DNA of 64,000 bases. It comes from Acanthaster planci. Taxonomy: Eukaryota; Echinodermata; Asteroidea; Valvatida; Acanthasteridae. Position 1 is the stretch's first letter; every line of letters starts with the position of its first letter. The translations under genes were made by a program, and so were the position numbers. The stretch is taken from positions 250,260 through 314,259 of the forward strand of contig NW_019091470.1 of the NCBI RefSeq assembly GCF_001949145.1. The letters are read 5' to 3'. Below the pieces are notes generated by a model that saw only the letters and a program-made list of their open reading frames with translations, was not told the origin of the DNA and did no database searches. Shown piece after piece: positions 51,424 through 64,000 of the stretch.

Positions 51424-51492
51424 TGCCCGGACCGGGATTTGAACCTGCGACCTCTGGAACACTATACCAGTGCTCTATCCAACCTAGTATAA
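51424..51492 (-). repeat. tRNA-like SINE fragment
   Basis: The minus strand contains GGTTGGATAGAGCACTGG (D-arm/A-box-like) and, about 30 bases later, GGTTCAAATCCCGGTC (T-arm/B box), then GTCCGGGCA. The 5' acceptor strand does not pair with that 3' end, so this is not a functional tRNA gene. It is probably a SINE head or tRNA pseudogene. Confidence 0.55.
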
Positions 51493-52190
51493 TGTTGGTG
51501 GCTTTTCCCATTTGTCAGCATCTCTGTTCAGGGGGCGCTAGCCAGAAGCCATTAAAACACCATGTAACCAGGATCACATCCCAATAACATTCTTATTAAT
51601 AATAATATCAGGCATGTTAGGTCTGGCTCCTGTTTCCAACCATGCCAGCAGTAGTGCAGATTGGTGCAATTAATATAGACAGCAACCATTCCAAAGTGCC
51701 GTAACTAGAGTCAGGCATTAACTTTAAGCCCTAAAAAGGACCAAGCCCTAATTCTATACATATAAATATGGGCACCACTCAATCATGCATGTCAACATGC
51801 CTGGTCAACAGGTTTTGACAATGTTATAATTTTAATCACTGATGATGCCATGACACTTGACCATGTTGACAGGGCTGTCCAACTGAATATCTTACTCAAG
51901 CTTCATTATTATGTTATTACGTAATGGAGGTCTCGATGTACATGTACCAAAAATCCAAAATCACAGCTCAACATAATCAGCAGGCCAAGGACGACTCGCG
52001 TCTATACTCAACATGACAAACTTGGTCTCATCACAACCATGACAACGTAGTTTTCAGTTACAATTTCAGTGCGAATCGCTGGTTTCTGCTTTTAAAAACC
52101 ACATGTACTTTGTGCATAAGATGGCAATTCTTTCAGACGCCAATGGAAAACGTCAACATTGGGAGAAATTCCATAAAAGAATACCTTTAC

Positions 52191-52340
52191 CTTTCGGATG
52201 AAACTGACTCGGTGCTCCTTGAATTGCGCTTTCGGGTTTCGCGGGAATTGGTGACGAATAGCGCCCTCTGTCGGCATGACTTCTAGACATGGCACGCGTC
52301 TGGCCCACGCGCGCTTTGAAGCCGTTGTAAAAATATGTTA
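52191..52340 (-). promoter_or_regulatory. Candidate TIPIN 5' UTR exon and promoter
   Basis: The minus strand has a good donor (CATCCGAAAG|GTAAAGG at 52191). A matching acceptor, TATGATCAG, lies 9 bases before the TIPIN ATG. The segment is GC-rich compared with its surroundings. It carries an E2F-like TTTCGCGGGAA at 52237-52247 and a GCGCCCTCT motif at 52261. E2F control would suit an S-phase gene. The exon extent and transcription start are inferred. Confidence 0.45.
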
Positions 52341-52763
52341 GGTGGCTGCCATACATATAGGTCGAAAAATGAGCGCCAATGAGCCATTCAGTATTATTCA
52401 GACGACTGAGCTATCATTCATAAAACAAATATAAAGTAGAATAAAAAAGGTGTTTCCATCCACCCTTAATTTTGGGGGTTGAAAACAGTAATTATGATTC
52501 GACTTTTTAAAAGTGTTATTTTGTAAAATATTTCAGCTTTCAGTTACTTCTTACAAAATATTGAGCGATGTATGCAAGTTCCAAACCTTTTAGAAAATTG
52601 GAGCAGTTTATTTGTCACCTTATAGAAACAACAATTTGAAAAAATACAAAGGGAGAAGGCTTCCCTTACCTTAAAAAAGTATGGAAGAGAAACCATTTTC
52701 ATACTAATTTCATAATTCTAAAGAAATCTAGGAGAGAATTCCGTAGAATGTCTACATGTACGA

Positions 52764-52766
<3 letters not shown>

Positions 52767-52799
<33 letters not shown>
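52767..52799. repeat. (AT)n microsatellite
   Basis: About 16 uninterrupted AT units between the TIPIN and DIS3L genes. Confidence 0.95.
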
Positions 52800-52801
<2 letters not shown>

Positions 52802-54116
52802 TTTGTCTCGTGTTTTTAAAGAGTTTCTTTAGATGGCCTCTTTAAGGTTTATTGAGATTCTTTAGAAAAATAAAAAGTGAAACCTGACTCGGACCAGGAC
52901 AGTCGAACCCGCAGCCGTTGGGGTTCAAAAGGCCGGCCGGCCGACGACTCAATTCGGCACGGGAGTTTTAAATGTATTGTGGAATTGTCTGTTCTCAGAG
53001 TGGGAAGAACATTTGTGCAGACGGACCGGTTGCTGTGTTTGAACTTGGAAAATGAAGTTGGCTTCTCTTGTCAAGTCCACTCAACCTCAAAATCTTAGAA
53101 CACAGAACACACAGTAATGACAAATTCAAGCCACAGGTATGCTGGCATTGGAACTCGGCTTCATTAATTTCTCAAGTTCTACTTGAAGCCATGGATGTGC
53201 ATGTATGTGTTGAAACCAACTTTAGCGCTAGCTTCAGTGTATTAAATATATTCCAACCTAAACGCCAAAGACTGAATTGCGAGCTTGAGACCTTTCAAGA
53301 TCTTTCGGTTTCCCTCCAATTAAGACTAAATTGTGCCCCAAATTGACACAAGTACAGTTAAAAATTAACCCCAAATCGATAGAATTCATTGCAAAAATGT
53401 GACACCATGCATAATTATCCAAAGTACAATATATGTAATATTATTGCACAATTAACATGATTAAAAGGTTTTCACTACAAAGTCTTCACAAAGAGCAAAC
53501 GAATGCTATCAATAAATTTTCAATAATTATTGTTGGTTACAATGAGTGTTCATTTGACAAATGGGCCTCTTGGTCATTTATGATGTATGCTTTCCACCAA
53601 AAATTCAACAGGTGACGCAGAAACCAAGATCATTCTCTGAATTAAATTTATCGCAACACATTCAGTAATTTTTCCATTCACCGATAAAATCGGATTAACA
53701 AAATCCTAACATTAAATTCAGCACTGTGGTGAGAGGCAAATTCTTTATGCAAAGCCTGCCCATCAAAGGACATCATTATCACCAAGCATTTCTTGTAGTG
53801 ACACCAAGGATTCCTCAAAAGTGCCCTAGGCACTGTGGCTCGCAACCTGAAGAAACCAACAGAGAGGAGACAATGAGAAGCAGTTACAGCTTTGGAGGTG
53901 GGAAGAAAACCCAAGAGGAATCGTCTGGGCAGAAACCCACGGAATCAGGTAGGGACCGAAAACCCAAGCCGCACGTGGAACAAGCCTAGAATCGACCCCA
54001 GGCTGCCAAGCTGAAAGGCGAGGAAAGAACCACTACCCCTGCCTGACTTCCAATGTCTCTGATCCCAAAACTCTAGAAGGCTAAACTGGAGGAGATGTAG
54101 GAGGTTCTTCTGCTGG

Positions 54117-57100
54117 TCAGCCCAGCTCACTGTAACTCTCCTGTAGGCCCATCTCGACAAACTCTTGCAGCAGGTGGTACTGGCTCTTGGCACTGTCTGT
54201 CTGACCATACTCCAGCCTGAGCTGAGCTAAGCTACGACCCATGACGTCCACGTCCTCATCTAGGCTACTCAACGATGTCTCACGCTGCTTCTTAGATGCA
54301 CCAGTGACCTCCTGACGATACAGAAAGAAAAATAAACAGGCCATGAAATTATGATGTATCTGAATTGGATATTTCGATTAGGTGGACACTTAATTTCCCC
54401 CCACAAAATCCAGACAGAATCCTTACATCAGAATTGAAATTCGTGCCTACAATGATTCTGTAGAATTTTTTGACACCCTTGGGGGAAGGGTTAATTTTTT
54501 GGCAATGTTGCCTTTTCCCCGATGTATAGTCAAAAAATTTAAGCAAAGAAGGGGTGCATGGCTGTCTTCAAGTCCTTGAGGCAAAATTGGGGAAACTGCT
54601 AAGTACGAACGATTACATGGATAATAAAATGAAACAGAAAACAATTGTGACATCTATTGCCATATTGCCAGAAAATGTTCGTAAACACCACTGTCTGGAA
54701 GTTTTTGAACTTAGAGTGATTTGATTTAAAAGCACAATCTCACCCAAGAGTTGTTGCCAGAAATGATTTCACTGTACTGAACTGAGAATGAGTGGTGGAT
54801 GATTTGATGAATTTTTTTTAACCAATCCTATATCTATTTCAGATGCCGACTTTTCCAAAAAAATGATTTTACTGCTAAGTTGAACACTTTGTGGGACTAA
54901 CTATACACTGAATGACACTGACAATGGATGAGAAAGACTTGAACACAAACAGCCAGTCTCCAGTTGATGTGTTTGATTCAATGAAGGGCTTCAATACACA
55001 CAAAATGCACACTGACAGAAAATCTACCAGAGCAGGAAAACTTACCTTTATGATGTCCGTACGCAGTCCTTGGCCTTGTTCGGTCAGCTGGCTGGCTAGA
55101 TGCGGACGGTTGGAAATCAGCTCAAACTGAAGAGACCATCCGTGGGATCTCGAGGACAGCACCGAGATACGAACCTGGAGTGACGGAAAAACCGTGTCAT
55201 GTCTTTGCAAAGAGGCAAGACAACTGATCAATTTGTTCAAGTTTGTTAATTGATCAAGGTTTTTTTTTTACTTTAATCTTCACTCACTAACCATCTTGGT
55301 TGGTTATCTTGCTAGAAACAACAGAATACAGTATTTATTTGGTTTGTACAATATCCTATCATTTTTACAACTCAAGTGGAAATACGTTGTAACTTTCAAA
55401 TGCAAGAAATAATGAGGGATGGAACATACTGTCACATGATCAAAGAGCTTGAATGTTGATTGGCTGGTGGCTGTTGTCACGGTGATCCCATAAGAAGTTC
55501 TTGTCAATGAGCCTGGATGAAAAATAAAATGGGATGTTATTTTTTTTTAAAAAGATGGCGCCAAGTAGCTATTTATCACAAGAGATATCATCACAACTTT
55601 TAGGCACAAAAGAATCTGTAATTCCCCAAATTATTCCTTTAATTTTTTTAATAACTTACTTCTCATAGGCTCAAAATTTAACAAAAAAACTTTGTTAAAA
55701 ATGTAACACCAACATAATAACAAATAATTTGTTGTGATGTGTGGTCCATGGGTTTTTAAAACACCTTTGCAGCAAATGGCACCCTAGTCTTCCCCTTGGG
55801 AAGTATGCCCACGGGGTATACAAACTGTCATGGGCAACATGACCACGGCAAACAACTGATATATGTTTTACATCGGTTCAGAAGAAAGGTGTGTATTGTT
55901 TGCCCAAACCAGCAAAAGTCGGAATCGCTAAGGCATCCCAAAACAAGTCAGTAGCTTACCTGCTGTCCACGATGGCCTGCCGTCTTCTGAGAGGTCGCAC
56001 ACTCGACCTTCTCTGTCTTTCAGCGAAATTGCTCCTTTTATTTCATACCTTGGGACAAAAATCAGAGGGAAAACGTACAACAATTTTTGAATGCTTAAAT
56101 TCCTAATAAGCAACGGACAAAAACTGGACAAACTACGACCCCGCTTGGGTCAAGAACATTCTGGGTGGAGTTTGCTCTTCTACCTTGGGATGAAGATGAG
56201 AAAACCGTTGGCTCTCAGACCGTGGATAACAGCATCCACTGTGCAGCACTCGTCTGTTGTCGGGTCCCTGTCCTTGAAGAACAACACTTGGAATAGAGCC
56301 TGAGAGTCCTGCTGGGCGAGCTGGGAATCCTGCAATCAACCAAATCAGAATCCAATTTCCTAAAACAAGGATGCCTTGATTTGCACTTGTGTTGGACCCT
56401 TTTGATATCATTGGTGAATTTTGGGTTGACAAAACATATCCCTCTCCCTAGTATCATAGACAGACCGACCAAGTAACAGATAGTTTTTAACCTGCTGCCA
56501 TTTTTAGTATCATCTGTGATCCAGAAAAGGGCAGATCCAGAACTACATTTTTGGGAAAGAAGGGTAAATTTTTGTTGGCGAGGGATAAAAAAAAATTGAG
56601 AATACTTTGTGTAACTTTTTATAGTGTTTCTAAGGATGAGGTTAACTAGTGGGGCTTTTTACCGGTTTTTTTCCCAGAGACACCTTTTTATTTCTCTCTT
56701 TATCAACACAAACTCGATAGCAATTAGTACAGTTATAAGAGATCATGATACTTTTTGTGCCAAACTGCAATTGTTTGAATTAGACTTGACAGAGTGTAGA
56801 GTAATTTCGCCATTTCAACCAAAGGTTTTGGCAAGCACCATGGACAGAGGCCAAATATTTTCCACAACGATAATGCCTCTGGGTATCCTTTTTCAAAACC
56901 TCCAATGAGGGACGTTTGCTGTTCATTTTCCTTTTATCAATGTGAAATCTGTCAACCAAAAGGATAAGATTAAGGCATTTAAGTCTAGTGTCAACAACAC
57001 CGAACAATAAAAGTTGATTGTCTATTACAAGGTGTATCTTCGTTTTGTCCTTAATCCGATCTACCATTGAGATCCAGAAAGAATTGACTTCATTAAAATT

Positions 57101-60100
57101 GCAAAAAAAGGTGGATAAGGGTTTCCTCTTCATTTTTACAGAAGGTACAGACATTGGAATCCAACTTATGAATTTTACATAAAAACGAGTTAGTACCAAG
57201 GATTGTGGATTAATTGAAACTGAAGCCATCTAAGCTTAGAGTCCACTGTACATGTGAAAGGAATACTAAAAACCTGAAACCAGACATCCAAGTCTAATAT
57301 TGCCAAGAAGCCACACTGGCAGTATCAATGCACACAGTGTGTAAGAGAGTTTCAAAATAGAGGACTCATAGCATTGTTGAACACTGACCGAGAGGAAAAT
57401 ATTCCTAAGAATGGACTACATGTACAATATTTTTATGTTGGTTCTTTTCTCCATTATGAAAATGTGGCCTGAGAGAACAACAGATTTCCACATACTGACC
57501 TGTTTTCTATACTCTAGTGACTTCCACCTGACAAAATGAACGATTTGGCGCTGAGGGCGGAATGTTCGTTACGATGTGATGGGGCTTAAACAAGCAATGA
57601 AAGTTGATTATTGTACCCTTTGGCCTCAAAGGGCAGGTTTTAAAATCAGAACGTCGTACCCTGTGTCTGTCATTAATGTGACCGCACAACTCCTCAAGTT
57701 CGCTGTTGCCAGGAAGCCCTTGCCCACCATCGTGATCCTTTGAAATGGCGGCTATCAACAGACGATGCACCTGAATGGAATGGGTAAGGAATTGTCAGTA
57801 ATTGAAAGAATTTTCCTCACTCTACGAAAGCATCAACATTCATAGTCCACCATGCACGACGCGCCAGTAAAAAAAGGGTATCATTTGGAATCCCTGAAAG
57901 AATTAAGACTATCAGATATGAAATAGCTTTGAGTTAATGCTAAACCAAGGTCTATTATCCGACCCTATCTGCAGCTACTACTAAAATTTGTTATTCTCTA
58001 ACTTGTTTTTTAATCTGTTTTGTTTTACGTCGTGTGATTGTTCATTTTTCCATAGTCCATGCAGAATATCAGCTCTTACAGAATGACAACTGGAAAGTAC
58101 CAAACCAACTTAGTTCCAGTTTTGATCAGATTTCTTTTTCTGTAATTTTATCAGCAACACTTTCCAGATTAACTAACTAAAACATTGACATTATAAAAGA
58201 AGCGGGCAACGTTGCTATACTTACGATAATATCAGCATGTCTTCTGATTGGTGATGTGAAATGTGTGTATCTGTCCAGAGCCAGACCTACAGTGAAATCA
58301 TAATATAAGGGCAGTTTTGCAAAAATCAGATATCGGCAACTTCAGAAACTTAACCTCAATTACCATGGTTGACATGCAGTCGACTCTCATCATAACAAAT
58401 TTACTTGGACCAGACAAAGTACTTTGTTACAACCAGAACTTTGTTGTAAGAGGAAAAGAAAAAAAAAGAAAAACGTTTGAATTGGGATTCTTAAAATCTG
58501 TTGTTAGTAACCGTATTTTGTTATCACAGTGTTGATACTTTCTCAAGTTAAGGTCTTCACAATTTGACAATATTATCAACAAAGTCAAAATTCACAACTC
58601 AATGCTCCAAGGCGTTCATACTTCACGAAAGGCCATGACACATTTGGAGCAAAAGTTGTTGAAGTTGAGATGCACTGAACAGTTGTAAATATGCCAATAA
58701 TTCTATTTGATTTGATAATCATGTTACTTATGCGCCAAATAAAAACCCGGCCTTATTAGACAACTTGACTGTTCAACTATTTGACAATGGAGACAGGTTT
58801 TTACAGTTAGAAGTGCTGGGTGGCTCGAGTATACCGTAATGGAAGAACTGATCCATTGGCAGGCTACCGGTTGAGAAGTACAGTGCTTTGGACATGGCCT
58901 TGATCGCCAGGGAACGCAGAATCTTGTTGCAGATGGGATCCTTGAGGTCAACGCACTTGCCAAGCGAATCTGCAAGGGCCTTGTTGGAACTGGAGAAAAA
59001 AAAGCTCGTTCAACGATTGGTTGATTCAAACAAGCCTCTTGCTTGAGGTCTGTTTCGCAATGGAACAGAAATCTGCCAAGCGAAAAAAAAAATGTGCTTG
59101 GCACAAGCGGCTTTGTTATGCTTTCAGTATATCTGTTGACAGGTTCATGGCTGCCGAACGTAAATCGGCAGAGCAGCTGCCAATGATACATGTTCAGAGT
59201 GCCTTCTTTGCCGAGCGAAGTACACGTGTGCCCACATTCTTTTGGGGTCAAAGCCTTGATACATCCGTTGCCGAGTGGTTTTGATACAAAACCAACACCT
59301 ACGAGATAATTTGTTGACGAGGCATGGACGTGACCGTTTGATTGTACTTTTCACTATGAGATAACTGCAGCAGCAGGGGATAACTCATGCCTTGGCGGTC
59401 CAGGTATCTTTGGGGATTATAACATATTTATTTTTGTCTTATAACAGTATGTGTGAAATTGAACATAATCACGACAAAAGATCTGTTCTCCAATCTGCCG
59501 GGGGGTTTATTTCTGAGACTTAAAACTATTGCCAGTGCACTCTCTCGACAGTCCAAATCCCATTCATTAATACCACCAGTCTGCTTGTGGCGTATTCCAG
59601 TAGATACCCATTACCATGCACAATCCATTAGCCAGCGGTTAATGCGCTAAGTGGCCTGTGCTTCTTGTCATGACGCGCTCACCTGGTGTCGATGGTGAAG
59701 CCCTTCACCTTGGCGCTGTCGATGAGATAATGGAACTGGTCCTGCCTAGGCAATGGGTGACGCCTCAGCTGAGTAAACAATTACAAACCGGCAAAACATT
59801 TGCACTGAGGGGCAAAGTTCAACTCCAGTTTTGGTCACTGACATATTGGCCTATGTCTCAAACCACAGCTCTATATGTCTTCAGCTTCAAGCTCAGGGCC
59901 ATAAAAATTATGTGGTCACTCAAATTGTTAGCCAACATATTGACTATTCGCTTACATATTTCTGTTTGATTATTCAAAGAAAGGTGCAAGGGAATGGCTG
60001 AAAATATGTCAACTCAAAAATTTCAAACATTCCAGGCACACAATTTTTTTCCGAAAGGAACCAATGGCTTACACTTTACAATCACAATAGTTCCCTCTGA

Positions 60101-63100
60101 GGATTTCAAGACAGACCACCTGCTTGTTTGTCATTGTTGATTAAACTTTATGTGAAACTTAGTGCATGGAAACAAATGGGCTGTTCAATTGACCAAAACC
60201 GTATTAACTGAGATTAATTGCAGATTAAACCCGAATTTCGGGCAATTTTTGCCTACATAAACATCAAACTGGGGTTGCAAACCAGTCATTCAGTACTGAG
60301 CCAACTTACAAGCTATTTTAATGAATTTGAAATGAATTGTGACACATCCATTCCTTTGTCACTGTTCATTTCTTCAGTCGTGATTTATGAAATGACTAGC
60401 AAACTGACTAATATGGACCACCATGTGAACTTACTTGTGAATGACTTGCGAATGACTTCTGGACTGACTCGTCGACAGACTTGTGAACTGCCTTGAGACT
60501 GACTTGTGAACTGACTTGAGACTGCCTTATGGACCGACTTGTAGACTCGCTTGTAAAATGACTTGGGGACTGATTTGAGGACTTGTGGACTGACTTTTGA
60601 AAGAGTTGCAGACTGGTCCATGGACTGACTTGTGAAATGACTTGTGGACTGACTGATCTCCACGTCAATCAAACCAAAATAGCCAAAGGAGGAAATTTCT
60701 TTATGTGGCTCAAGCATAGCCAGTCTGAAGTATTACCATCTTTGGACGGCCAATTATGTCGCAAATCTCATGCAATCTGACCAATCACAAGGCTTGTTCT
60801 AGCAGCCTGCAATGGATTGTCAGGTGTTTCTATGTTATGGGGCGCTTTTCTCAAACCTTGCAGCATATGCAACAAAAACACTTAAGAAAAATTTCAATAG
60901 CAAAAATTTCATTGGCTGTGCAAAAAACCCGACTACAGACCAAATCTAACAGTTCTAAGACATGTTTGTACCAATGGGATTTAAAATTTGTTGTTGCCAA
61001 TTTGAGACATTTAAAGTTGAAGTTGGACAAAAATTGCTGTATCAGTAAGAAAAGGTCACTTTGCCCACATGTGGTAATACTCTGGACTGTTAATGTCCTC
61101 CAAATGGTTCCAGGACCACAGACAAAGCTAAACACTCCGGCATTCAAAGAATCTGGCATCATCGAGGACGGCTTCTTTCTATACTGACCAGTGCAAAGTT
61201 TGGGAACGTCTCCGATATCTTCTTGGCGACCCAGTGATTGGCAAAGATCATGCACTCCGCAATGGTCTCATGGATCTCCATAGCCTGATTAAAAATTAAA
61301 TTAAAAATGGTGCAAGGGGTGCACGGCTTTATTAGAAAAACGGGGCGGGTCCCAAATAGCTCGGCACATTTCCGCCATGTCTCAAGGGTGGTTCATACTA
61401 CAGAAGAATGTGAAATTTGATGTCACGAAAGATTTAGAGCAAAATTTTGCTCATGTTCAAGTATGTTCCGTTTTTGCTGATATCTGATCTGATGTCACAA
61501 GTTTGCATTTCGTGTTTGCTTTCGCACCAAGTATGAACTAGCCGTTAACAGTACACTTGTGTCGGAAAGACTGTTGAAATGTTCAACATCTCAGTCTCAG
61601 TCACCTTACTCTTCAGGCTTGATCTAACTGTACCACTTTTTATTCCTGTTTACTTCGCTCACTGGGGTGAGAACTTAGCACACTTTCTGTATATCAAGTA
61701 ATGACTCTTGTGTCACACGTTTTGCTGACGCAGCACGCTGCTAACTTCACCGATTTCGCTGCCGTACCTGTTTGGGAATGAGATCCTCAATTTCTTGCTC
61801 CTCGTTCAGCTCAACTTTGACTTCCACCCTTTCCAACTGCACTGCCCCACCCACCACCCTCCGCGCCTTCAGGGTTCTGGCGATGTCCATTAGCTTGTCG
61901 ATGCACCAGCGCAATTCTGACAAACTAAAAAATAAAAGCCCCACTCCAAGCCTTCCATTCAAAATGTAAAAAAAGAAAAAAAAAAAATTACACGGAAGGC
62001 AAACTTCATACCGACAAAAAATGACATCAATCTACTTCATATTTGTAAATATCATTACCCTTGAACATTGTGCCTGTTGACGCTTCTGGAAAACAGTACA
62101 AAAGTCCAAAGGCACACCTACCTGAATAGGAATCATCGAAAATTTACTCAGGCTATTCCGTCTGGCACTTATACACTTCCTAAATTGACAGACAAATGTT
62201 GTAATTTATCTGGCTTATGGACATCTTTACCACTGTGACCCTAGATTAGAAGCAAAGTCACGTGAGTAAAAGTGAGGTCATGTGAGAACCAGTCATTTTG
62301 GCTGGTAAACGTGCAAAATTTGTCTCAGCTACTGAAAAATATAATAAAAGGGTTTGACGAGTCTGATACTTGGAAAAAAAAAGACATTGCAATTCTATTC
62401 TTAATTTGAGGAAAACCCTTTTATTTGTAAACGATGTGATTTAGTTACTAAAATGAGCATTTCAAGTGCTGGTTACTGTTATCGTGATTGTTATCTTCAA
62501 AAGTTAACTCACCGTGTCTCCACTTCGTCCTCGTTCATTCCTGCCAATTCTGGTATGTCCTGCCTCACATCTTTCCCATCATGCAATGCTTGTGCAGCCT
62601 CAAGGCAAACAAAAAGGCTTGTTCAGTAAATCAAATTATCTTATTATCGCTTGGGTAGAATCCCTCTTCTGGGAAAGTGTAAAACTCGACTCATCTCCCG
62701 CTGACATTTAAAAATTTTAATCCCAATTAGTCTGTCCAAAACATGGAAAATAATGTGTTGAACTTGAGCTTGGCAAATAGCAGATGCAAAGTACTTTCAT
62801 CTTGTGCTGCACATACAGAAGTACCACAGACGAAATGTTCATATACAAAATGGCCATCAGTCCAAGATGTCTGCTTTACTTTTCACTGTAAATGTTTTGT
62901 GTCTGTCTGTAATTTGGCTTTATGTGCGCTGCGGTCATCTTTTTTTTTTTTGGTTGCTTCCCTGCAGTGATTTACGTGCCGGTTTGGTGGGCGGACTCGG
63001 CGTCACACCAAGCTGCACTTTTGGAGCTGGCAGGGTTTTGGAATTGGTACGTCTTCATGCACGTGTATTTCACCTCAAAGTTCAGTGCATGAAGGCAAAT

Positions 63101-63801
63101 ATCACATCGGTCTGTGGATGTGCCCCAGAATGTTGAAAAATGTGAGGCTGCAGGACAAAAACTGCACAAATATTGTTCTTATGACTTCTGTGAATTGGTA
63201 TTTGTGACGTCTGGTTGTACACTGACATCAAAAGTCCAAAATTGTTAATACCATCAGGCGAGTGGCTGCCAGTTATGACTGGCCTTCTCTGATGCTTAGT
63301 AATAACACTTTCAACAACGGACCTCGTAGAACATCTTGTGGGAGGAGCGGATGACGGTACGCCCGTACCAGACTTGGCGGACTTCGTAGGTTTGGGGGTC
63401 CAGCTGCCACATTACGCTCACGGCGTAGCGGTCCACTCCGCCAATCAGAGAGCAGAGGTCGGCACTCAGGATAGAGGGCAGCATGTTGTAACATCGGTCG
63501 GCCAGGTACACTGTCGCTGATCTGTGTTTTAACAACCAAGTGCAAATTCCATTTTGACTTTATTGTCGCTTTATTTTTTTTGTGTGGGGGGGTGGAGTTA
63601 CCTTTGAAAATTGTCAGACATCAGAAATCGCCAATTTAAGCTTGTTTTGGGAAGGGTGAGTCGCACGTTACAATGTGGGGAAAGCAAAAGATATGTTACC
63701 TCTGCTTGGCCTCAAGATCCGTGAGCGAGTTGGGCTGGACAAAGTGTGAGACATCGGCAATGTGAACTCCAAGTTCCAGAACTTTACCGTTCTTTAGTTC
63801 C
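54117..63801 (-). CDS. DIS3L: DIS3-like exonuclease 1, 3' half (gene continues past right edge)
   Basis: Fourteen coding exons in order: 63801-63700, 63521-63323, 62598-62513, 61924-61768, 61284-61189, 59768-59683, 58989-58835, 58286-58225, 57770-57660, 56329-56184, 56048-55960, 55512-55430, 55174-55046, 54311-54117. Phases are continuous for about 564 residues; human DIS3L has 1054, so the PIN domain, cold-shock domains and start of RNB lie off-window. RNB hallmarks: [67 protein letters not shown] and [20 protein letters not shown]. An S1-like region follows (from about 56250; [16 protein letters not shown]). VWYGRT and GGVDRYAVS favour DIS3L over DIS3 and DIS3L2. The product is the processive 3'-5' exonuclease of the cytoplasmic RNA exosome. 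The first ADV-containing exon is downstream of the Asp cluster of the active site, so catalysis cannot be judged here. Confidence 0.95.
60433..60657. repeat. Degenerate minisatellite, DIS3L intron
   Basis: Words of the form GACTTGTGAACTGACTTGAG recur about 15 times with a loose 10-13-bp period, interspersed with variants such as TGGACTGACTTGTG. It lies between the exons at 61284-61189 and 59768-59683. Open frames through it are Ser/Val/Gln-rich artefacts of the repeat. Confidence 0.8.
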
Positions 63802-64000
63802 CTGTCACACACAACATTTAAGAGATATTAATCCAGCTCTGCATGTAATATTAAAGACAGGCATCTCCACTCGCCAAAAAGTCAGTGTGATCCCCAGTTT
63901 CACAGAGATACAAGCAAGTCCCAATTGAGAAGTTTAAATTCCTGTCTGACTTTTCATGGTTAGCCAATTCATATCAGTGACTTATGAATCAGAACATTTC
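63802..64000 (-). other. DIS3L intron at the right edge
   Basis: Sequence upstream of the acceptor TGTGTGTGACAG of the first visible DIS3L exon. No further exon is seen before the window ends. Confidence 0.6.

Larger units (their letters stand above)
50733..54116. other. Interval between TIPIN and the DIS3L stop codon
   Basis: It holds the probable TIPIN 5' UTR intron and first exon, a tRNA-like SINE fragment (51424-51492), a CTCF-like CAGGGGGCGCTAG at 51529-51541, an AT microsatellite at 52767-52799, and the DIS3L 3' UTR. Minus-strand AATAAA at 52612-52607 is a possible DIS3L end signal. No additional coding exon is recognised. Confidence 0.5.

Noticed and set aside
51424-51492. Functional tRNA gene
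   Set aside because: A-box and B-box words are present, but the acceptor stem does not pair; it is a tRNA-like SINE fragment.
56780-57229. 149-residue minus-strand frame between DIS3L exons
   Set aside because: It falls in an intron between phase-matched DIS3L exons. It weakly recalls decayed non-LTR reverse-transcriptase text, but I can identify no motif.
60408-60717. Ser/Val/Gln-rich open frames on the minus strand
   Set aside because: They are translations of the degenerate GACTTGTG minisatellite in a DIS3L intron; real DIS3L exons lie on both sides with continuous phase.

Overview
This is a stretch of an animal nuclear genome: AT-rich introns, GT-AG splice sites, short exons, 3' UTRs and interspersed repeats, with no bacterial-style operons. 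Five protein-coding genes are present. I rebuilt four of them exon by exon by checking splice sites and reading phase. Gene content, modest introns (mostly 0.3-1.2 kb) and recurrent GCGCCCTCT-type motifs suggest an invertebrate deuterostome (echinoderm, hemichordate or amphioxus-like). The lineage call is tentative.

Layout, left to right. (1) 33-7533, + strand: the last two coding exons of a single-pass membrane protein with a Pro/Ser-rich cytoplasmic tail. It may be a class 6 semaphorin, mainly because of its position. (2) 14342-17812, - strand: a complete COMMD10 gene, six coding exons. (3) 18383-35944, + strand: a complete KIAA0825 orthologue, 25 coding exons, about 1398 residues. It starts head-to-head with COMMD10, about 0.6 kb away. 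(4) About 10.7 kb without a convincing protein gene (35945-46694): the KIAA0825 3' UTR, a long inverted repeat (37931-39499) and a cluster of GCGCCCTCT motifs (45188-45475). (5) 46695-50732, - strand: TIPIN, six coding exons, 551 residues, with an unusually long acidic C-terminal tail. (6) 54117 to the right edge, - strand: the 3' half of DIS3L (14 coding exons: RNB exonuclease domain and C-terminal S1 region), continuing beyond the window.

The genes do not form one pathway. COMMD10 belongs to the COMMD/CCDC22/CCDC93 trafficking complex. TIPIN protects replication forks together with TIMELESS. DIS3L is the cytoplasmic exosome exonuclease. KIAA0825 is poorly characterised and is linked to human postaxial polydactyly. 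The gene order is informative. COMMD10 is tail-to-tail with SEMA6A in human 5q23, and DIS3L and TIPIN are neighbours in human 15q22.

I found no clearly novel biological system. The best leads are structural. Inverted piggyBac-like MITE copies flank exon 12 of KIAA0825. The 5' splice site of KIAA0825 exon 19 is repeated four times in tandem. There is a 1.57-kb foldback element and a small near-perfect hairpin element. CTCF-like motifs cluster between gene blocks. The TIPIN tail carries two SUMO-interaction-like motifs. All alignments and motif matches were made by eye.
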